Source: Leptodesmis sichuanensis A121
GTDB taxonomy: Bacteria; Cyanobacteriota; Cyanobacteriia; Leptolyngbyales; Leptolyngbyaceae
Direction of reading: 5' to 3'
Length of the DNA stretch: 64,000 bases
Assembly: GCF_021379005.1 (NCBI RefSeq)
Contig: NZ_CP075171.1
Coordinates: forward strand, 496,001-560,000
Shown one piece after another: positions 20,745 through 28,962 of this stretch (positions are counted from its first letter, which is position 1; every line of letters starts with the position of its first letter). Made by a program: the position numbers and the translations under genes. The notes beneath the pieces are model-generated. The model was not told where the DNA came from and made no database searches. It was given only the letters and a program-made list of their open reading frames with translations.

Positions 20745-21079
20745 GCATATCCTGTCTTTTCTCAGCTTTTGCTGCCTCTCCTCAAAGCCATCTTTTTCGC
20801 ATCGCACCCGTAGAGAGGAAGTCATGGCTTGTTTATTGACGAAATGTTGATTGACAAAATTTTTTTGCACCAGTGCTGTTTGCCCCATTAATGCACGCTA
20901 CTCTCCAACACCGAGTCACTCAACCGGATGAATTCATCTTTATCAAGTTTTGGATTTGCGATTTTGGATTTTGGATGAAGCGAGCATAGAGCATCCCCTT
21001 CTCCTCCCCTTATCCACCCACCCACCCCCTTTTCCTCCATCTCCTGTACACTAATTGAGGATTTATGGGAGCAACAAAC

Positions 21080-22648
21080 ATGGCACGGTTGGCGCTATTG
21101 AGTGTTTCAGACAAAACAGGGTTGGTGGAATTTGCCCGTCAACTGGTGGAAGAGTTTGGCTTTGATGTCATTAGCAGTGGCGGGACAGCGACGGCTCTGA
21201 AAAATGCTGGACTACCCGTGACCAAGGTGTCTGATTACACAGGGTCACCAGAGATTTTGGGAGGTCGGGTAAAAACGTTGCATCCCCGGATTCATGGGGG
21301 CATTCTGGCGCGACGGGATGTCGCTCAGGATCTGACGGATCTGGAAGCACAGCAGATTCGCCCGATCGATCTGGTAGTTGTGAATCTCTATCCCTTTGAG
21401 CAAACGATCGCCAGATCCGGAGTTACTTTAGCGGAGGCGATCGAGCAGATTGATATTGGTGGCCCTGCCATGCTGCGAGCCTCAGCGAAAAATTTTGCCC
21501 ATCTCACTGTGTTGTGCAATCCCAATCAGTACGAGGGCTACCTGCAAGAATTACGGCAGCATCAGGGTGAGGTGTCTCTGGCATTCCGGCAGCAATGTGC
21601 TTTGAGGGCGTTTCAACATACGGGAGCGTATGATCGGGCGATCGCGACTTATCTCGAACAACAGACCACCCAGGCAACCAACCCTGAAACGGCCAGTCTC
21701 CCGCAAACCTTTACGCTCAGTGGGCAACAACTGCAGGCATTGCGCTATGGAGAGAACCCCCATCAACCTGCCGCCTGGTATCAAACGGGTGCAACGGCTT
21801 CAGGATGGGCAGCGGCGACCAAGTTGCAAGGCAAGGAGTTGAGCTACAACAACCTGGTGGATCTGGAAGCTGCCCGCCGCATGATTGCCGAATTTACGGA
21901 TGCTGAAAGTGCTCCTGCTGCCGCTATCTTGAAACACACCAATCCCTGTGGAGCCGCATTGGGGAATACCCTGGTGGAAGCCTATGAAAAAGCTTTTAAG
22001 GCGGATTCCGTATCAGCCTTTGGGGGCATCGTAGCGTTGAATCGTCCCATTGATGCAGCTACAGCCACTGAACTGACGAAAACCTTTTTGGAATGCGTCG
22101 TGGCTCCTGGCTGTGAGGCCGATGCCCAGGAGATTCTGGCCGCGAAGTCCAACGTACGAGTATTGCTGTTGCCCGATTTGCAACATGGCCCTGCCTATAC
22201 GGTGAAGGCGATCGCGGGTGGCTTTCTGGCCCAAACCTCGGATGACATTCCTGCTGATCCCTCTGAATGGAAAATTGTGACGGAAAAGCAGCCCACTCCC
22301 GCCCAATTAGAGGAACTGCTGTTTGCCTGGAAGATTTGCAAGCATGTGAAGTCAAACGCGATCGTGGTTACTCGCGATCGCACCACGTTAGGAGTCGGAG
22401 CTGGCCAGATGAATCGGGTTGGTTCTGTGAAAATTGCCCTGGAACAGGCTGGGGATAAAGCTCAGGGGGCTGTCCTTGCCAGTGATGGCTTCTTCCCGTT
22501 TGATGACTCTGTTCGGACTGCCGCTGCTGCTGGTATTGCGGCGATCGTCCAGCCTGGGGGTAGCCTCCGCGATCAGGATTCTATCAATGCCGCCAACGAA
22601 CTCGGACTGGTCATGGTACTCACAGGTATCCGCCACTTCTTACATTGA
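21080..22648 (+). CDS. purH: bifunctional AICAR formyltransferase/IMP cyclohydrolase
   Basis: 522 residues from the Met at 21080, preferred over the one at 21065 because GGGAG lies 8 bases before it and MARLALLSVSDKTG is the usual N-terminus. The IMP cyclohydrolase domain (about 1-195) shows SVSDKTGLVEFA, SSGGTATAL and GGRVKTLHPRIHGGIL. The AICAR transformylase domain follows, with LRYGENPHQPAAWY, the substrate-binding KHTNPCGAA and VSAFGGIVALN, and a C-terminal DGFFPFDDSVRTAAAAGI. It catalyses the last two steps of de novo IMP synthesis in the cytoplasm. Intact and typical in length. Confidence 0.97.
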   Translation: MARLALLSVSDKTGLVEFARQLVEEFGFDVISSGGTATALKNAGLPVTKVSDYTGSPEILGGRVKTLHPRIHGGILARRDVAQDLTDLEAQQIRPIDLVVVNLYPFEQTIARSGVTLAEAIEQIDIGGPAMLRASAKNFAHLTVLCNPNQYEGYLQELRQHQGEVSLAFRQQCALRAFQHTGAYDRAIATYLEQQTTQATNPETASLPQTFTLSGQQLQALRYGENPHQPAAWYQTGATASGWAAATKLQGKELSYNNLVDLEAARRMIAEFTDAESAPAAAILKHTNPCGAALGNTLVEAYEKAFKADSVSAFGGIVALNRPIDAATATELTKTFLECVVAPGCEADAQEILAAKSNVRVLLLPDLQHGPAYTVKAIAGGFLAQTSDDIPADPSEWKIVTEKQPTPAQLEELLFAWKICKHVKSNAIVVTRDRTTLGVGAGQMNRVGSVKIALEQAGDKAQGAVLASDGFFPFDDSVRTAAAAGIAAIVQPGGSLRDQDSINAANELGLVMVLTGIRHFLH

Positions 22649-22650
22649 TT

Positions 22651-22679
22651 GTAGAGACGTTCCGCTGGAACGTCTCTAC
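22651..22679. terminator. perfect palindrome after purH, terminator-like repeat
   Basis: GTAGAGACGTTCC and its complement GGAACGTCTCTAC flank a 3-base loop, directly after the purH stop. Relatives occur at 26390-26418 and 28920-28946, always just after a gene. No T run follows, so it may be a mobile palindrome used as an mRNA end rather than a classic terminator. Confidence 0.55.
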
Positions 22680-22744
22680 ACCCCGATCCCCAGGCTCCTC
22701 TATACTAAGTTTTATGAAGATCCTTATCCCCGTCATGCTGTCCT

Positions 22745-23215
22745 ATGAATATTGCAATTCCTGAATCCATTAAGGTGTGGAGCCAGTTTGTGCATCCCGT
22801 AATCATGTGGCTACTGCTGGTGCTTGCTGGTTATGCCTTTTATTTAGGGATGAAAGTTCGCAAAACCCGCTTTGCCGAGGGTGATGAGAAAAAAGAACTG
22901 ATTAAAGGCAAATTTAACGTCAAACACTATCAGGTTGGCTCCCTGCTGCTGGCGCTGATGGTGGTCGGCTCGATCGCAGGCATGGCCGTCACTTACATCA
23001 ACAATGGCAAGCTGTTTGTTGGTCCTCACCTGCTGGCAGGTCTGGGAATGACCGGATTAATTGCCATGTCTGCTGCCCTGTCCCCCCTAATGCAGAAAGG
23101 TCAGGATTGGGCACGTTACACCCACATTGTTCTGAATGTTGCCATTTTGGGGCTGTTCGGTTGGCAGGCCATTACCGGGATGGATATTGTGCAGCGCATT
23201 ATCAGCAAAATGTAA
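22745..23215 (+). CDS. DUF4079 membrane protein
   Basis: 156 residues with four TM segments (about 15-33, 57-77, 86-106 and 119-140). It carries the family pattern FVHPVIMWLLLVLAGYAFYL, the basic cytosolic loop RKTRFAEGDEKKELIKG, GSLLLALMVVGSIAG, and LFVGPHLLAGLGMTG near a His that could be a ligand. DUF4079 is widespread in cyanobacteria and its role is unknown; the histidines inside membrane helices resemble cytochrome-b-like proteins (speculative). It lies between purH and uvrA on the same strand, with its own spacing of about 100 bp. Confidence 0.85.
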   Translation: MNIAIPESIKVWSQFVHPVIMWLLLVLAGYAFYLGMKVRKTRFAEGDEKKELIKGKFNVKHYQVGSLLLALMVVGSIAGMAVTYINNGKLFVGPHLLAGLGMTGLIAMSAALSPLMQKGQDWARYTHIVLNVAILGLFGWQAITGMDIVQRIISKM

Positions 23216-23306
23216 GCCTCAACAAATCCCTTTCCCGAAAACCGTCCGAGGTCAGGCTGAGGCGATAGAATCGATAAGTTATTACGGATTGTTTCTGTCT
23301 GCTTCT

Positions 23307-26300
23307 ATGGCTAAATGCGGCAATGGTGCGAATCGATCGGGGGCTGACTCTTCCAATGGGCATTCCCCTCAGCGCCCGATCTCCTTAAACACGATTCGGA
23401 TTCGGGGAGCACGACAGCATAATTTAAAAAATATTGACCTGGAACTGCCCCGCGATCGCCTGATTGTGTTCACGGGAGTTTCTGGTTCTGGTAAATCTTC
23501 TCTCGCCTTTGACACCATCTTTGCCGAAGGGCAGCGCCGCTATGTGGAATCTCTGAGTGCCTATGCGCGGCAGTTTTTAGGCCAGGTGGATAAGCCCGAT
23601 GTGGATGCGATCGAAGGCTTAAGTCCAGCCATCTCCATTGACCAGAAATCCACTTCCCACAACCCCCGCTCGACCGTGGGCACCGTCACCGAAATTTACG
23701 ATTATCTGCGGTTGCTGTTTGGTCGGGCCGGAGAACCCCACTGTCCTCACTGCGATCGCTCCATCGCGCCTCAAACGATTGACCAGATGAGCGATCGGAT
23801 TATGGAACTGCCCGATCGGACTCGCTTCCAGATTCTGGCTCCCGTGGTGCGAGGAAAAAAGGGCACCCATAAGAAACTGCTCTCCAGTCTCAGTGCGGAA
23901 GGCTTTGTGCGAGTGCGAATTGACGGCGAAGTACGGGAACTCAGCGATTCCATCGAACTGGACAAGAATCAGGCTCACACGATCGAAATTGTGGTCGATC
24001 GGCTGGTCAAAAAACCGGGCATTGAAGAACGCCTGGTGGATTCCCTCACCACCTGCTTGAAGCACTCAGAGGGGATTGCCGTGATTGATTTAGTGGAGGA
24101 GGGATCGGGGGACAGGGATCAGGGATCGGGGAAGGTGGTAGAACTACCCGTAGGCCAATCCTTGAAAGCGGCTGAAAAAGGCGGCACCTATGGCGAGCCT
24201 GCTGCACTCCCCACTCCCCACTCCCCACTCCCCACTCCCCTCGTCTTCTCCGAAAACTTCGCCTGTCCCGAACACGGCGCGGTGATGGAAGAACTATCGC
24301 CCCGCCTGTTCTCCTTTAACTCGCCCTATGGAGCCTGTCCCGCCTGTCATGGGTTGGGCAGTCATCGCAAGTTTTCGCCGGAGTTGGTGGTGCCCAACCC
24401 AGAGTTACCTGTGTATGCGGCGATCGCACCCTGGTCAGATAAGGACAATACCTACTACCTGTCCTTACTGTGCAGTGTGGCAAATGCCTTTGGCTTTGAT
24501 ATTCAAACGCCCTGGAATCAACTGACCAAAGCCCAGCAAAATATTCTCCTGCATGGTTCCAAAGAGCCAATCTGGATTGAGGTGGATTCCCGCTACCGGG
24601 AAAGCAAAGGGTATCAGCGGCGTTACGAGGGTGCTCTTCCCCTGCTGGAGCGGCAGTACCAGGAAGCCAATTCCGATCTGTATAAGCAAAAGCTGGAGCA
24701 GTACCTGATTGATCAACCCTGCGAGGTCTGTGAGGGCAAGCGGTTAAAACCAGAATCCCTAGCGGTGAGACTGGGGCAGTATCGACTCCACGAATTGACC
24801 GGGGTGTCGATCGGGGAGTGTCTGGAGCGGATCAATCAGTTGCAACTCAGTCCTCGACAGGCGCAAATTGGCGATCTGGTGTTGCGAGAGATTAGAGCTA
24901 GATTGCAGTTTTTGCTGGATGTGGGGTTGGATTATCTGACGCTCGATCGTCCCGCCATGACCCTTTCGGGAGGAGAAGCCCAGCGAATTCGCTTGGCCAC
25001 CCAGATTGGATCGGGGCTGACCGGAGTGCTGTATGTATTGGATGAACCCAGTATTGGACTGCATCAGCGGGATAACTCACGCCTGCTGAAAACGCTTACT
25101 CGTCTGCGCGATCTGGGCAATACCCTGATTGTGGTGGAACACGATGAGGAAACCATTCGGGCGGCTGATCATCTGGTCGATATTGGGCCGGGAGCGGGAA
25201 TTCATGGCGGACGTATTATTGCTCAGGGCAGCCTGGAGAATATCCTGAATGCGCCGGACTCGCTGACGGGGGCGTACTTATCAGAACGACGGGTGATTCA
25301 GACACCGGGAGAACGACGACCCGGAAATGGTCGATCGCTCCGCATCCGAAACGCCCGCCGCAATAATCTGAAGGACGTTACGGTTGAAATTCCCCTGGGT
25401 AAACTGGTGTGCGTTACGGGAGTCTCCGGCTCTGGCAAGTCCACCTTAATTAACGAACTGCTGCATCCGGCTCTGCAACACCACTTTGGCAGCAAAATTC
25501 CATTTCCCAAAGAGATGGACGGGATTGACGGACTCAGTGCCCTGGACAAAGTGATTGTGATTGACCAATCGCCGATCGGTCGCACTCCCCGCTCTAACCC
25601 GGCCACTTATACGGGCGTATTTGACGTAATCCGGGATGTGTTTGCTGGAACCATTGAAGCGAAGGCGAGAGGCTACAAACCGGGACAGTTTTCCTTCAAT
25701 GTCAAAGGCGGACGTTGTGAAGCCTGTGCCGGCCAGGGCGTGAATGTGATTGAGATGAACTTCCTGCCGGATGTGTATGTACAGTGTGAGGTTTGCAAAG
25801 GAGCACGCTACAACCGGGAAACGCTGCAGGTGAAGTTTAAGGGCAAGTCGATCGCAGATGTACTGAACATGACCGTCGAGGAAGCCCTGGAGTTTTTCCA
25901 GAATATTCCCCAGGCGGCCAGCCGTCTGCAAACGCTTGTGGATGTCGGTTTGGGCTATATCCGATTGGGCCAGACCGCTCCCACCCTCTCTGGGGGAGAA
26001 GCGCAGCGGGTGAAGTTAGCCACGGAACTTTCCCGTCGTGCCACAGGCAAAACCCTTTACTTAATTGATGAACCCACAACGGGCCTTTCCTTCTATGACG
26101 TTCACAAACTGCTGGATGTGATGCAACGGCTGGTAGACAAAGGCAACTCCATTCTGGTGATCGAACACAACCTGGATGTGATTCGCTGCTCCGATTGGCT
26201 AATTGACCTGGGGCCAGAAGGGGGCGATCGGGGGGGTGAAATCATTGCTGTTGGCACTCCCGAAGAAGTCGCCGATCACCCATCTTCCTATACCGGCCAG

Positions 26301-26351
26301 TATCTCAAACACGTTCTAAAACAGTATCCGCCTGTCCCGGCAACAGCTTGA
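23307..26351 (+). CDS. uvrA: excinuclease ABC subunit A
   Basis: 1014 residues from ATG 23307; an upstream in-frame start at 23136 would overlap the DUF4079 gene and adds non-family sequence. Two ABC ATPase halves are present. The first has Walker A FTGVSGSGKSSLAF, zinc module CPHCD and CEVCEGKRLKPE, signature LSGGEAQRIRLA and Walker B VLYVLDEPSIGLH. The second has CVTGVSGSGKSTLI, zinc finger CEACAGQG...CEVCKGARYN, signature LSGGEAQRVKLA and LYLIDEPTTGLS. UvrA recognises DNA damage and loads UvrB in nucleotide excision repair. Residues about 263-310 form an unusual Gly/Pro/Thr low-complexity insert encoded by short tandem DNA repeats. All catalytic motifs are intact, so it should be functional. 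Confidence 0.96.
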   Translation: MAKCGNGANRSGADSSNGHSPQRPISLNTIRIRGARQHNLKNIDLELPRDRLIVFTGVSGSGKSSLAFDTIFAEGQRRYVESLSAYARQFLGQVDKPDVDAIEGLSPAISIDQKSTSHNPRSTVGTVTEIYDYLRLLFGRAGEPHCPHCDRSIAPQTIDQMSDRIMELPDRTRFQILAPVVRGKKGTHKKLLSSLSAEGFVRVRIDGEVRELSDSIELDKNQAHTIEIVVDRLVKKPGIEERLVDSLTTCLKHSEGIAVIDLVEEGSGDRDQGSGKVVELPVGQSLKAAEKGGTYGEPAALPTPHSPLPTPLVFSENFACPEHGAVMEELSPRLFSFNSPYGACPACHGLGSHRKFSPELVVPNPELPVYAAIAPWSDKDNTYYLSLLCSVANAFGFDIQTPWNQLTKAQQNILLHGSKEPIWIEVDSRYRESKGYQRRYEGALPLLERQYQEANSDLYKQKLEQYLIDQPCEVCEGKRLKPESLAVRLGQYRLHELTGVSIGECLERINQLQLSPRQAQIGDLVLREIRARLQFLLDVGLDYLTLDRPAMTLSGGEAQRIRLATQIGSGLTGVLYVLDEPSIGLHQRDNSRLLKTLTRLRDLGNTLIVVEHDEETIRAADHLVDIGPGAGIHGGRIIAQGSLENILNAPDSLTGAYLSERRVIQTPGERRPGNGRSLRIRNARRNNLKDVTVEIPLGKLVCVTGVSGSGKSTLINELLHPALQHHFGSKIPFPKEMDGIDGLSALDKVIVIDQSPIGRTPRSNPATYTGVFDVIRDVFAGTIEAKARGYKPGQFSFNVKGGRCEACAGQGVNVIEMNFLPDVYVQCEVCKGARYNRETLQVKFKGKSIADVLNMTVEEALEFFQNIPQAASRLQTLVDVGLGYIRLGQTAPTLSGGEAQRVKLATELSRRATGKTLYLIDEPTTGLSFYDVHKLLDVMQRLVDKGNSILVIEHNLDVIRCSDWLIDLGPEGGDRGGEIIAVGTPEEVADHPSSYTGQYLKHVLKQYPPVPATA

Positions 26352-26389
26352 GCAGGATTGTGAATTCAATTGCGATCGCGACAGATCCC

Positions 26390-26418
26390 GTAGAAACGGT
26401 TCGCCGGAACGTCTCTAC
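26390..26418. repeat. imperfect GTAGAGACGTT-type palindrome
   Basis: GTAGAAACGGTTC pairs imperfectly with GAACGTCTCTAC around a CGCCG core, between the convergent ends of uvrA and glyQ. It is a degenerate member of the family at 22651 and 28920, and a possible bidirectional mRNA end. Confidence 0.55.
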
Positions 26419-26465
26419 AAGGGTTCGTATGTCTTAGCAACGATTTGAATTGGTATAACGTGTTC

Positions 26466-27353
26466 TTAAGCCGCTTTCACCGGTTCAGCTTGCAACAAGG
26501 GAAAGCCCAATTCCTCACGCTGTTTCAAATATAGTTGAGCCACTTGCCGCGCCATATTGCGAATACGACCAATGTAACGAGTCCGCTCTGTCACCGAAAT
26601 GACCCCCCGCGCATCCAGCAGGTTAAAGGTATGAGAACACTTCAGCACATGGTCAAAGGCAGGCAGCACCAATTCCTTATCCATCAGTTCCTTGGCTTCC
26701 TGCTCGTAAAGCTGAAACAGGGTAAACAGTAACTCCGGATTAGAGGCTTCAAAGTTGTATTTGGAGCATTCGATTTCGCCCTGGAGATGCACATCTCCAT
26801 AGGTCAAAGTATCATTCCACTGGATGTCAAAAATGGAGTTGACTCCTTGCAGATACATGGTCAAACGTTCCAGACCATAGGTAATTTCGATCGACACCGG
26901 ACGGCAATCTAACCCACCACATTGCTGGAAGTAGGTGAACTGGGTGACTTCCATGCCATCTAACCAGACTTCCCAACCGACCCCCCAGGCTCCTACAGCC
27001 GCATCTTCCCAGTTGTCTTCCACAAACCGGACATCGTGATCTTCTGGCTGAATGCCCAAAGCTCTCAAGGAATCCAGATAAACGTCCTGAATGTTATTGG
27101 GCGACGGTTTGATTAACACCTGATATTGGTAATAATGCTGCACCCGGTTGGGATTCTCCCCATAACGTCCATCTCCCGGTCGGCGACAGGGTTCTACATA
27201 GGCCACAGACCAGGGCTCCGGCCCCAGCGCCCGCAAAAATGTATGGGGGCTTTTCGTACCTGCCCCCTTCTCCGTATCGTAGGGCTGGACAATCAAACAA
27301 CCCCGATCGCTCCAAAACTGGTGCAACGTGGCAATAACGGATTGAAAATTCAC
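26466..27353 (-). CDS. glyQ: glycyl-tRNA synthetase alpha subunit
   Basis: 295 residues, the normal length for the alpha chain of the bacterial alpha2beta2 glycyl-tRNA synthetase, which charges tRNA-Gly in the cytoplasm. Visible family blocks are [56 protein letters not shown] (class II motif 2 with the conserved Arg), [31 protein letters not shown] and EITYGLERL (motif 3). The beta subunit gene is not in this window, consistent with unlinked glyS in cyanobacteria. Confidence 0.97.
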   Translation of the reverse strand: MNFQSVIATLHQFWSDRGCLIVQPYDTEKGAGTKSPHTFLRALGPEPWSVAYVEPCRRPGDGRYGENPNRVQHYYQYQVLIKPSPNNIQDVYLDSLRALGIQPEDHDVRFVEDNWEDAAVGAWGVGWEVWLDGMEVTQFTYFQQCGGLDCRPVSIEITYGLERLTMYLQGVNSIFDIQWNDTLTYGDVHLQGEIECSKYNFEASNPELLFTLFQLYEQEAKELMDKELVLPAFDHVLKCSHTFNLLDARGVISVTERTRYIGRIRNMARQVAQLYLKQREELGFPLLQAEPVKAA

Positions 27354-27447
27354 AACAACCGCATCCTTTCGACTTCAGCATTCTCATTGTGACTCAGATA
27401 GGGCGCGATAGCCCTCCTCCATTAACCCTCAGCTTCTTAAAAACCTA

Positions 27448-27560
27448 TCAATTTTCGTTATTGCCATTGCCCTCTAATCGACGCATTCTTGCCTCTAATC
27501 GAGCCATACGCTCTTCCAAATTCAACTGATAATGATGTCGTCGCCCTCATTCGATCGCTC
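27448..27560 (-). pseudogene. decayed coding remnant, coiled-coil tail
   Basis: The minus strand ends in frame with HYQLNLEERMARLEARMRRL and EGNGNNEN before a stop. This heptad-like Leu/Arg/Glu tail resembles the C-terminus of many cyanobacterial Uma2-like or DUF4351-like proteins. No upstream domain survives. On the plus strand of the same 27.5-27.65 kb stretch, NDVVALIRSLLTALRGIKVR is also open for a short distance. The rest of the 400-bp gap between glyQ and dapF holds no recognisable gene. Confidence 0.3.
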
Positions 27561-27752
27561 CTGACTGCCCTGCGAGGCATCAAAGTCCGAGATATCGATC
27601 GGACGCTCCTCATCCTCTCCAAAGGCGATCGAGGAGGCCACTAAATGATTGTGCTAACTGACCAGCAGGCGATCGCCATGCATGGCTCCTCACCTGCATC
27701 CTGCTAAACGAAATCTACCAAATAGTTGATGTGGAAGATGCACTTTTTTGGA

Positions 27753-28595
27753 CTAAACCACTCCAGTAAACACCTTTTCGGCGGGGCCAGTCATGTACAG
27801 GTGATGATTGCTGGCTGACCATTCGATTTGTAAGGGGCCGCCGGGAAGTTCAACCGTTGCCCGTCGATTGCTCTGACCCGTTAAGACTGCCGCCACCAGA
27901 GAGGCACAAGCCCCTGTACCGCAGGCCAGGGTAATGCCCGCTCCCCGTTCCCAGACCCGCATTTTCAGGTAATCGGGACGGACAACCTGAATGAATTCTG
28001 TATTCGTTTTCTTGGGAAACGCCGGATGGCATTCAAACTGCGGGCCGATCGCTTCTAGAGGAATCGCGGCCACATCCTCAACAAAAGTAATGCAATGGGG
28101 ATTGCCCATACTGACACAGGTCACTGACCAGGACTGCCCAGCCACCTCCAGGGGTTGATTAATCACCTTCTCATCCGGCTGACTCAAAGTCGTGGGAATT
28201 TCGGCGGCTAACAGTCGGGGTTCTCCCATATCCACCGTGACCAGCCCATCAGGTTCTAGCTGGGGCATCATTACCCCAGCCAGGGTATGGATCCGATACG
28301 TTACAGAAGCATTTGGCTCTTTGCCTTCCAGGTCGGCAATAAAGCGGGCCAGACAGCGAATGCCATTGCCGCACATCTCCGGTTCCGAGCCATCGCTGTT
28401 GAAAATTCGCATGGTGTAGTCGGTACCGTCCTGTCCGGGTAGGGCAAAGATGACTCCATCGGCCCCAATCCCGAAATGGCGATCGCACCAGCGCACCGCT
28501 TCCTCAGCCGTCAAACGGGGTGTGGTCGAGCCGCGATTGTCAATCAAGATAAAATCGTTGCCCAAACCATGATATTTCGTAAACTCAATTCCCAT
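27753..28595 (-). CDS. dapF: diaminopimelate epimerase
   Basis: 280 residues. Converts LL- to meso-diaminopimelate for peptidoglycan and lysine. Both catalytic cysteines are in place: [15 protein letters not shown] (Cys about 75) and [16 protein letters not shown] (Cys about 226). The N-terminal [14 protein letters not shown] and the [10 protein letters not shown] segment are also typical. It is transcribed divergently from hfq with 90 bp between them, a neighbourhood also known from other cyanobacteria. Confidence 0.97.
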   Translation of the reverse strand: MGIEFTKYHGLGNDFILIDNRGSTTPRLTAEEAVRWCDRHFGIGADGVIFALPGQDGTDYTMRIFNSDGSEPEMCGNGIRCLARFIADLEGKEPNASVTYRIHTLAGVMMPQLEPDGLVTVDMGEPRLLAAEIPTTLSQPDEKVINQPLEVAGQSWSVTCVSMGNPHCITFVEDVAAIPLEAIGPQFECHPAFPKKTNTEFIQVVRPDYLKMRVWERGAGITLACGTGACASLVAAVLTGQSNRRATVELPGGPLQIEWSASNHHLYMTGPAEKVFTGVV

Positions 28596-28686
28596 AGATA
28601 CCTATAAATGTCTAAAGAGAGAGAAGGGACAACAAGGGATAAGATATAACGTTTGAGGAACGTTCTCTTTGTACGGGGGCATAACG

Positions 28687-28902
28687 ATGGCGGCAGAACT
28701 AGAAACTGAACTTCCCAGCGTTCGCCAGATTCAGAATCTGATTCGGGAAGAACAAGAAGTTGAATTCAAGTTAGTCACTGGAGATTTGCTATCGGGCAAG
28801 ATCCGCTGGCAAGACAACTATTGTATTGCCTTAATCGACCAGTATGATCAGGCGACGATCGTCTGGCGGCAGGCGATCGTGTATATCAAGCCCAGATTAT
28901 AG
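28687..28902 (+). CDS. hfq: cyanobacterial Hfq-like RNA-binding protein
   Basis: 71 residues from ATG 28687 (MAAELETELPSVRQIQNLIR); the upstream ATG at 28669 adds MYGGIT, which is not typical. The Sm fold is visible: EVEFKLVTGDLLSGKIRWQD (Sm1) and ATIVWRQAIVYIKP (Sm2, in place of the enterobacterial YKHA). Cyanobacterial Hfq is divergent. In Synechocystis it works with the type IV pilus base and affects motility and natural competence rather than acting as a general sRNA chaperone (established for Synechocystis). Divergent from dapF. Confidence 0.93.
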   Translation: MAAELETELPSVRQIQNLIREEQEVEFKLVTGDLLSGKIRWQDNYCIALIDQYDQATIVWRQAIVYIKPRL

Positions 28903-28919
28903 GGATCATTCGCATAGGG

Positions 28920-28946
28920 TAGAGACGTTTCGGCGAAACGTCTCTA
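28920..28946. terminator. perfect palindrome between hfq and the antiporter gene
   Basis: TAGAGACGTTTCG and CGAAACGTCTCTA around a one-base loop, located between the convergent 3' ends of hfq and the antiporter. Symmetry and position suit a bidirectional mRNA end. It shares TAGAGACGTT with the palindromes at 22651 and 26390. Confidence 0.55.
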
Positions 28947-28962
28947 TGGGAGGGTGATAGGA

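Larger units (their letters stand above)
16708..20809. mobile_element. compound inverted ISKra4 element carrying an ISL3 element (copy 1)
   Basis: A 4102-bp unit. A 3'-truncated ISKra4 copy on the plus strand (16708-17900) is joined at ...GCTTTTAGCA|GGGTGCCAAG to a complete copy on the minus strand (17901-20809), which is itself split by an ISL3-family element (19498-20744). Both outer ends are therefore the same IS end, GGGTGCGATGCG, in inverted orientation. The whole unit is flanked by a perfect 9-bp duplication, GTAGAGAGG (16699-16707 and 20810-20818), so it inserted in one event. A near-identical unit lies at 50486-54585. Confidence 0.92.
15932..20824 (-). pseudogene. cysteine hydrolase (isochorismatase family), split after codon 5
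   Basis: Removing the compound element and one 9-bp duplication restores MTSSLRILGTLPNAWRVDA continuing to the stop at 15932, about 254 residues. The isochorismatase-like fold is clear: MLVIDMQNDFC (catalytic Asp), a mid-protein Lys in ELTPDATDIKIDKYR, and the nucleophile region FFAGVNADQCVMTTLQDA. The family hydrolyses amides such as biuret, ureidoacrylate or isochorismate; the particular substrate is unknown. Codons 1-5 are at 20810-20824, over 4 kb from the rest. An open frame continues from the hydrolase into the antisense of the IS, but it lacks the native start. The insertion is recent, since the remainder is undamaged. Confidence 0.85.

Noticed and set aside
24205-24242. Short repeats (CCCCACT units) considered as a CRISPR array
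   Set aside because: The units are 7 bp without spacers and lie in frame within uvrA.
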